This document shows positions 4,942-10,048 of a stretch of DNA of 10,048 nt, in pieces (position 1 is the first letter of the stretch; each line of letters opens with the position of its first letter). Made by a program: the position numbers and the translations under genes. This DNA is from Bacteroidia bacterium. Lineage in GTDB: Bacteria; Bacteroidota; Bacteroidia; Bacteroidales; UBA12481. Under the pieces are notes generated by a model. It ran no database searches. It was given only the letters and a program-made list of their open reading frames with translations, and was not told where the DNA came from. The stretch covers positions 1 to 10,048 of the forward strand of contig JAPLDV010000829.1 of the NCBI GenBank assembly GCA_026391235.1, written 5' to 3'.

Positions 4942-6687
4942 TTGTTCTCTCCGAAAACCAATATTACTTACGCAGATGGGCCATACCATTATTCCATCTC
5001 TGGAACAACAAGGGACGGAGCCGGTTTCAATGACAGTATTCTTTCTAAAAAAAGAATTATAAACAGTGGAAATGAAACAATAATTATCGGAAAATTTTCC
5101 AATTCAGGTTTGGAAATTTCGCAGGTTTTTCGTCAGGTCGATGGTCATATTGAAGAAACTATAACGCTGAAAAATACTAATAGTAAAATAATTAATATTG
5201 ATGATATCAGGTTTGGATTTATAACGGATATCAGTAACCGGCCCGACTGGCGGCTGTGTGCAGTGCCATTCAGGATACAGCTTGACGCAAGTAAACACGA
5301 TTACTCGACTGAAGATCTGAAAAAAGGACAATATAGCAATACGGTTTATGTTGATGATCGTGCCAGGGCACCGCAATTGACCGAAGAGGGCCGGCTGCGT
5401 TCAGAAGCATGGATATGGTGGAATGGCTTAAAGGGTATGACCATCATCAAATACAATAATAAAGCTGTTGAACTGTCTGTTGTTTTTCCAAAAGTCAGTC
5501 AGAACCAGGCAACACTCCAATTCGGAGGCGCCGGGTATTGTTTATATAAGGAACCGACACCCGCACATCAACTTGCTCCCGGAGAACAGATTATTTTCGG
5601 AACAACCATTTATAAATCCTTTGAAGGGACAGTGGAAAATGGGTATGCTCAATATCGTGATTACCTCGATACCAAAGGGCATAATTTCCCGAAGGATTAT
5701 AATCCGCCAGTCAACTGGAATGAATTGTATGATATCGGCTGGTACCATTCAGATTCAGCAAAACTCAGTAAATTCTATACCCGTGAAGCTATTTTAAAAG
5801 AGGCTGAGAAAGCTAAAGCACTTGGATGTGAAATGCTGTATTTCGACCCGGGATGGGAAGTGGCAGAAGGTCTTACCCTATGGGATTCAACCCGGTTAGG
5901 CTCCGTTTCTTCCATGATAAAAACGCTGAAGGATGATTATGGCCTGGATATGGGTTATCGCACCATACTTCATAGTACAGGGGGGCTATGGGCAGAGAAG
6001 TATCAAATAAAACATGCTGATTATGAACCTGTTCCTACCAATAAGGAATATCTCGATATGTTGTGCATCAATTATCCGGAGTTCTACAAAATAAAGCTCG
6101 GCAGGATCCTTCATATCTCAAAGCAGGGCGTTAAGTTTATGATGTTCGACGGGTGGAACTGGTTTGGTACATGTATGGATACATCTCATCATCATGAGGT
6201 TCCTCTGACTACTCAGGATTTTATTATGGCTGTCTATAAAACAATGACCGAAGTCCGTCAGCAATGCCCCGGACTCACTATTGAAGCGCATGATCCGGTC
6301 TGGCCTTGGTGGGCATGTATCTATGTTCCCACCTATTTTCAGCAAGGATTCGGGGTCAGTGATTCCCATCAGGAAGACTGGGGATTTGAGTATATGTGGG
6401 ACTGTATTAACGACTTAAAAAGTGGAAGAGCTTTGGCGCTCTACTATTATAATCTCGGATGCAATGTCCCGCTTTACCTGCACATCACTATGGCTGCTGA
6501 TAATGACAACTGTGTTTTTTTCTTTGAGTTCCTGGTTCCATTTGAGCTGCTTAACAGTACTGAAAAGATGGATGTAAATGGAGCAGATGCAGTTTGGACT
6601 GAAAAAGGAGCCGTGCTGAAATTGACATTGCCGGCTATGTCAACCGGTGTAATATGTATAGGAGAATCAGTAAGGGACTTAAATTAA
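4942..6687 (+). CDS. Clan GH-D (GH36/alpha-galactosidase-like) glycoside hydrolase, predicted lipoprotein
   Basis: The first standard start in frame is TTG 4942 (581 residues), but the true protein almost certainly begins upstream with the lipoprotein signal at 4783-4941, giving over 600 residues. An N-terminal beta-sandwich (about residues 1-235, with RSEAWIWWNGLKGMTI) leads into a TIM barrel. The barrel starts near IGWYHSD and shows AKALGCEMLYFDPGWE (Asp302), GVKFMMFDGWNWFG (Asp403), LTIEAHDPVWPWW and GFGVSDSHQEDWG (Asp474). The aspartate at the end of the GVKFMMFD strand fits the GH36 nucleophile position, and Asp474 or Asp479 the acid/base. A short beta domain ends the protein. Members release terminal alpha-galactose or related sugars. 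Substrate cannot be read from sequence, and overall similarity to the GH36 motifs I know is loose. The GH29-like gene follows 114 bases downstream on the same strand. Confidence 0.65.
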   Translation: MFSPKTNITYADGPYHYSISGTTRDGAGFNDSILSKKRIINSGNETIIIGKFSNSGLEISQVFRQVDGHIEETITLKNTNSKIINIDDIRFGFITDISNRPDWRLCAVPFRIQLDASKHDYSTEDLKKGQYSNTVYVDDRARAPQLTEEGRLRSEAWIWWNGLKGMTIIKYNNKAVELSVVFPKVSQNQATLQFGGAGYCLYKEPTPAHQLAPGEQIIFGTTIYKSFEGTVENGYAQYRDYLDTKGHNFPKDYNPPVNWNELYDIGWYHSDSAKLSKFYTREAILKEAEKAKALGCEMLYFDPGWEVAEGLTLWDSTRLGSVSSMIKTLKDDYGLDMGYRTILHSTGGLWAEKYQIKHADYEPVPTNKEYLDMLCINYPEFYKIKLGRILHISKQGVKFMMFDGWNWFGTCMDTSHHHEVPLTTQDFIMAVYKTMTEVRQQCPGLTIEAHDPVWPWWACIYVPTYFQQGFGVSDSHQEDWGFEYMWDCINDLKSGRALALYYYNLGCNVPLYLHITMAADNDNCVFFFEFLVPFELLNSTEKMDVNGADAVWTEKGAVLKLTLPAMSTGVICIGESVRDLN

Positions 6688-6712
6688 TATCCGGAAGGGT
6701 TAATAGAAACAC

Positions 6713-6720
6713 TATCTTTG
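6713..6720 (+). promoter_or_regulatory. Possible Bacteroidota -7 promoter element before the GH29 gene
   Basis: TATCTTTG matches the Bacteroidota -7 consensus TAnnTTTG and lies about 82 bases before the ATG. No good TTTG/TTG -33 element appears 19-21 bases upstream, so the call is tentative. It would allow the GH29 gene to be transcribed apart from the upstream hydrolase. Confidence 0.3.
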
Positions 6721-6778
6721 AAATACAGCTGACAAGCAGACTGAACGATCGATTTGATCGGCGTGTCCGCGGAAAACC

Positions 6779-6805
6779 ATGAAACAATTAATTATTGACG
6801 AATGA
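6779..6805 (+). CDS. Eight-codon leader frame overlapping the GH29 start (MKQLIIDE)
   Basis: ATG at 6779-6781 opens a frame of eight codons (MKQLIIDE) whose TGA (6803-6805) overlaps the GH29 ATG (6802-6804) as ATGA. This arrangement would couple translation of the two. A weak GCGGAAA lies just upstream. It may be chance, and there is no codon evidence possible at this length. Confidence 0.25.
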   Translation: MKQLIIDE

Positions 6806-8406
6806 ACCCACAAAAGCATTTGGGATTATTACCCGGGGTCGTTTTATTCTTTTTTGCAATGACCATTGTTCCGGGTTGTAAGGAACAACCAAAAAAAACC
6901 TATGAACCAACCTTTGAATCCCTTGATACCCATTCTGCTCCGATGTGGTTCAGGGATGCCAGGTTTGGAATCTTTATTCATTGGGGAGTGTATGCAGTGC
7001 CGGCGTTTCATGAGTGGTATGTGGAATTGATGAGCCCCAGGTCCACCTGGGGGCAAACCCCGGGCGGTCCGCCCTATACTGCTGCCCAGGGGGATCTCAC
7101 CGACAGCGTGTTTCGGCTGGAAACCCAGGGCAGCGGGGGTGTGGCCAATAAATACCATCGGGAAAACTATGGCGTTGATTTTGAATATGATAGCTTCATC
7201 CCCATGTTCAAAGCTGAACATTTTGACCCGGCAGCATGGGCCGATCTTTTTGTGCAGGCGGGGGCCAGGTACGTTGTTATGACAGCCAAGCATGGAGATG
7301 AGTTTGCTATGTGGCCCTCCAAATTTACACCGCGCAATGCCATGGACATGGGACCGCACCGTGATCTGGCGGGTGATCTGTTAAAGGCGGTTCGTTCACG
7401 GGGACTGAAAATGGGATTTTATCACAATACCACGTACTCGTTTTGGGATAACCGGTATCCAACCAAAGGATGGGTGGATTACATGAACAATTCCATCAAG
7501 GAACTGGTGGATTTGTACCAGCCGGATATCCTGTGGGGGGATGTCACGGTTAGTCCTGTTAATGACGAAAATGGAAAGCCGTTGAATGCCGACTATTGGA
7601 ACAGCAAAGAGGTTATTGCCTATTTTTACAATCATTCAAAAAATCCGGATGAAGTGGTGACCAATGATCGCTGGGGTAATGATACGGCCCAGGCAGGCAG
7701 TAAATCAAAAAAATCCATTTCGAATTCCCTGTTTGCACAATACGCAAAATCCTGGAATGTGGAGAATGGGTCATTACTGGGCGATTTTCAAACGCCCGAA
7801 CGAAGGAATATTACCAGGATTTTTGATATGCCCTGGGAAACCTGTGATGCCCTGGATCCCACTTCCTGGGGTTATAACCGGCGGACACCGGATGAAATGT
7901 ATATGACTACAAATGAGCTCGTGGATTATCTGTCGGACATTGTGAGTAAAGGGGGGAATCTTCTGATCAATATCGGTCCAAAACCCGACGGAACCATCCC
8001 GGAGGTCATGCAGGACCGCCTGAGGGGGATAGGTGCCTGGCTTTCGGTGAATGGTGAGGCGATTTACGGAACCAGGCCCTGGTCGATCTATGGAGAAGGT
8101 CCTACAAATAAGGAAGTTGGATCATGGAACAGTCTGGATGGAAAAGATCAGTTTAGAGCCGGTGACGTTCGGTTTACCCGGAAAGGGAATGTTCTCTATG
8201 CTATCTTGCTTGAATGGCCGGGCAGGGAAATAACTTTTATTTCTTTGAAAGGATTGAAAATTAATAAGTTATCCCTGTTGGGATCGGATGAAATTATTCA
8301 TTGGCAGCAGATCAATGAGGGGCTCAGTGTCTCATTGCCATTAAAACCGGTTTCCCCATATGCAAATACCCTGAAACTGGAATGTGATGAAAGTGGTCAG
8401 AAATAG
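6802..8406 (+). CDS. GH29 alpha-L-fucosidase-like lipoprotein
   Basis: This 534-residue protein has a type II signal (hydrophobic core about 8-22, lipobox VPGC with Cys26). The GH29 catalytic barrel then follows in normal order: FRDARFGIFIHWGVYAVP (His60), EWY (71-73), MFKAEHFDPAAWADLF, VVMTAKHGDEFAMWPS, LKMGFYHNTTYSFW, LYQPDILWGDV with the likely nucleophile Asp247, GDFQTPERR with acid/base candidate Glu333, and WETCDALDPTSWGYNR. After GGNLLINIGPKPDGTIPE comes a C-terminal beta-sandwich starting near NGEAIYGTRPW. GH29 enzymes cleave alpha-L-fucose by a retaining mechanism. Two departures stand out: the usual KHHDGF is KHGDEF, losing a sugar-contacting histidine, and there is an extra loop at about residues 80-116. 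So the enzyme family is sure, the substrate less so. It sits behind the GH36-like gene and converges on the PQQ-propeller gene. Confidence 0.88.
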   Translation: MNPQKHLGLLPGVVLFFFAMTIVPGCKEQPKKTYEPTFESLDTHSAPMWFRDARFGIFIHWGVYAVPAFHEWYVELMSPRSTWGQTPGGPPYTAAQGDLTDSVFRLETQGSGGVANKYHRENYGVDFEYDSFIPMFKAEHFDPAAWADLFVQAGARYVVMTAKHGDEFAMWPSKFTPRNAMDMGPHRDLAGDLLKAVRSRGLKMGFYHNTTYSFWDNRYPTKGWVDYMNNSIKELVDLYQPDILWGDVTVSPVNDENGKPLNADYWNSKEVIAYFYNHSKNPDEVVTNDRWGNDTAQAGSKSKKSISNSLFAQYAKSWNVENGSLLGDFQTPERRNITRIFDMPWETCDALDPTSWGYNRRTPDEMYMTTNELVDYLSDIVSKGGNLLINIGPKPDGTIPEVMQDRLRGIGAWLSVNGEAIYGTRPWSIYGEGPTNKEVGSWNSLDGKDQFRAGDVRFTRKGNVLYAILLEWPGREITFISLKGLKINKLSLLGSDEIIHWQQINEGLSVSLPLKPVSPYANTLKLECDESGQK

Positions 8407-8410
8407 AATG

Positions 8411-9757
8411 CTATTTTCCGATACAATAAAGGCCTTTAACTCCTTTCAGAATATATGCATCCTTGGTAATTGCTACCGATGACCAGATCTTATCGTTGAG
8501 TTTGTTTTTCGACAGAACTTCAAACTTCTTCCCGGCCTTGATTACGTGGGTGGTTCCCTTTTCATCGGTGATGAATATCTTATCGTTATTGGCCCAGGGT
8601 GATGCCCAGCAACCAGCCATGCTGTCGGCTTTTGCGCGATAAACAGAATCTCCGGTAGCCGCATCGTAGCAAGCCATTTTCCCTCCCCGGCCCCCGAGGA
8701 AGTAAATCAGCCCATTATATAGCAGTGGTGATGTACTGCCGACTTCGGCTGCCGGCTGCGACCATAATACTCCTTTGCTGATCCGTTGCCCTTCTGCAGG
8801 AGTGATATCGCCCTCGGCTCCGGCTTTAACAGCGAAAAAATTACCCTTAACTTCTTCTCCACGGCCAATCCCGATATAAAGGTGCTCTTTATCGGCCGCT
8901 GGTGAAGATATGCTCATTTCTCCACCCATATTTAACTGCCACAGCAACTTTCCGGTAGCCGGATCGTATGAACGGGCAGTTTTCCCGGCAGTGACCAGCT
9001 CATTCCTGATCTTGTTTTTCCAGATAACCGGTGTGCTGTAATTGGTTTTCTCCTGCCGAACGGCCCGCCATTTCTCTTCACCGTTTGCGGCATTAAGGGC
9101 AACCAGGAAGGAACTCTCTTCATTATCGATCTGAATAAAAAGTAAATCCTTATAGATTACCGGAGATGATCCCGTTCCCCAGCTGTTCAATGTCGGATAG
9201 GCTCCCAGATCTTTCTGCCAGATCAGGTTACCGTTGAAATCATAACAATATACCCCGGTCATGCCGAAATAAACATATATCCTTTTTCCATCGGTCACCG
9301 GTGTTTCTGATGCATAGGTATTGCCGGACTGAGCGCCGGTACGGGGGTTGCCTTTGCGGGCCACTTGTTCCCATAGCTTTTTACCGGTTTTCAGATCGAT
9401 GCACGTGACTTCCCACCTGTATATATCGTTCCGGTAGCTTGTATCCTCCTTTTCCGGCTCTTGAGACTCGGGTTCCTCCGGTTTTTCCGGTGTTTTCTTT
9501 TCAGCAAAGGCAGATGCAATAAAAATTTTATTCCCCCATACTACCGGTGATGACCATCCTGTTCCGCTCAGGTCATAGGTCCACCTGATGTTTTTGCTCA
9601 TCCCCCAATCATCCGGCAGGTTCGTATTGACGGCAACCATCTTGTTTTCCGGTCCCCTGAACTGCGGCCAGTTATTATTTGAACATGAAGCCAATAAGAG
9701 AACGAATCCCAGGAAGATACCGGGATTTATCCGACCAAAACTGATTTTGTGATTCAT
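8411..9757 (-). CDS. PQQ-type beta-propeller lipoprotein (BamB-like repeats)
   Basis: This 448-residue protein begins at ATG 9757 with a lipoprotein signal (FLGFVLLLASC, Cys25). Right behind it is NNNWPQFRGP, the opening of a propeller family common in Bacteroidota and Planctomycetota. Repeats with the pattern hxhhDxxTGKxLW follow: DLKTGKKLWE (121-130), NAANGEEKWR, DPATGKLLWQ, DAATGDSVYR, each separated by a strand such as SSPVVWGNKIFI, SSPVIYKDLLFI and SPLLYNGLIYFLGG. This supports a seven- or eight-bladed propeller. An acidic, lysine-rich loop (about 86-106, rich in Pro/Glu) interrupts the first blade. Binding of the PQQ cofactor is not implied by the fold; many such proteins are scaffolds. 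The 3' end lies 4 bases from the GH29 stop. Function is unknown; carbohydrate-locus neighbours make a role near the cell surface plausible. Confidence 0.8.
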   Translation of the reverse strand: MNHKISFGRINPGIFLGFVLLLASCSNNNWPQFRGPENKMVAVNTNLPDDWGMSKNIRWTYDLSGTGWSSPVVWGNKIFIASAFAEKKTPEKPEEPESQEPEKEDTSYRNDIYRWEVTCIDLKTGKKLWEQVARKGNPRTGAQSGNTYASETPVTDGKRIYVYFGMTGVYCYDFNGNLIWQKDLGAYPTLNSWGTGSSPVIYKDLLFIQIDNEESSFLVALNAANGEEKWRAVRQEKTNYSTPVIWKNKIRNELVTAGKTARSYDPATGKLLWQLNMGGEMSISSPAADKEHLYIGIGRGEEVKGNFFAVKAGAEGDITPAEGQRISKGVLWSQPAAEVGSTSPLLYNGLIYFLGGRGGKMACYDAATGDSVYRAKADSMAGCWASPWANNDKIFITDEKGTTHVIKAGKKFEVLSKNKLNDKIWSSVAITKDAYILKGVKGLYCIGK

Positions 9758-10048
9758 AATTTTTCTGATTTAAACACCGGGTCAAAATACTAATTATTTC
9801 GACTGATTTGTAGGAGAACAGACGTTCAGGTCCGGCAGCAAAATCCGATCGGCTTATTCCTTGATGAGATTTCTGCTTAGTGTCAGACTGATCTGATACC
9901 GGAAATCAAAGATTTTCAGGCAGCAAGAACTTTCAGGATCGATGAACCGATAATGGTGAAAAGCAAGGAGGGGTGGCTGCTGATTTTGAAGGGGAAGTAA
10001 TGGTTGCGACCAGGCACCAGGCATACAGGCGAAATAAGACGGGAGGGC
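9758..10048. other. Right-end region without a convincing gene; possible C-terminal remnant
   Basis: The first 100 bases would hold the promoter of the minus-strand propeller gene; TAGTATTTTG on that strand near 9785-9795 loosely resembles a -7 element. A plus-strand frame open from the TAG at 9878-9880 to TAA at 9998-10000 encodes IKDFQAARTF, then RIDEPIMVKSKEGWLLILK, which has the look of a protein C-terminus but has no start and no family I recognise. The opposite strand in the same place is also protein-like, so neither is safe. Confidence 0.3.

Noticed and set aside
6844..7359. 171-codon minus-strand frame
   Set aside because: Shadow of the GH29 gene; contains no recognisable domain, while the plus strand carries ordered GH29 motifs.
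1..10048. CRISPR array, insertion sequence or SusC/SusD pair
   Set aside because: I saw no regularly spaced repeats, no transposase with terminal repeats, and no TonB-dependent receptor or SusD-like protein in the window.

Overview
The window looks like accessory DNA from a member of the Bacteroidota. The clues are a Bacteroidota-style tyrosine recombinase fragment, a HipB of the type seen in that phylum, lipoprotein signals with Bacteroidota-like export residues, few clear Shine-Dalgarno sites, and two glycoside hydrolases next to each other. No species can be named from the sequence.

Left part (1-920): the 3' half of a tRNA-Val(GAC) is fused to the middle of a minus-strand tyrosine recombinase gene that runs off the left edge. 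A terminator hairpin follows the tRNA remnant. This looks like an integration or deletion scar. Next comes an intact minus-strand RNA 2',3'-cyclic phosphodiesterase (thpR).

Middle (960-4650): a DUF2807-like beta-repeat protein without a signal peptide is divergent from the N-terminal half of an AraC-type regulator. That half-gene runs into a visibly GC-richer stretch (about 2070-2913) holding three minus-strand gene remnants: the N-terminus of a membrane protein, a methyltransferase that has lost its SAM-binding core, and an AraC/GyrI-type regulator with an internal stop. An intact YqaA-type membrane protein follows, then an intact hipB with a broken hipA. The area is mainly decaying horizontally acquired material around a few live genes.

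Right part (4783-9757): two co-oriented carbohydrate enzymes are predicted to be surface or periplasmic lipoproteins: a clan GH-D (GH36-like) enzyme and a GH29 alpha-L-fucosidase-like enzyme. A PQQ-type beta-propeller lipoprotein converges on them with a 4-base gap. The two hydrolases could act in turn on a galactose- and fucose-containing glycan, but no SusC/SusD pair, sulfatase or sensor is visible, so this is not a complete polysaccharide utilisation locus. The last 290 bases hold no convincing gene.

I found no clearly new multi-gene system. The points most worth a second look are the GH-D lipoprotein without a recognisable start codon, the altered active-site motifs in the GH29 enzyme, the tRNA/integrase junction, and the intact hipB beside a dead hipA.
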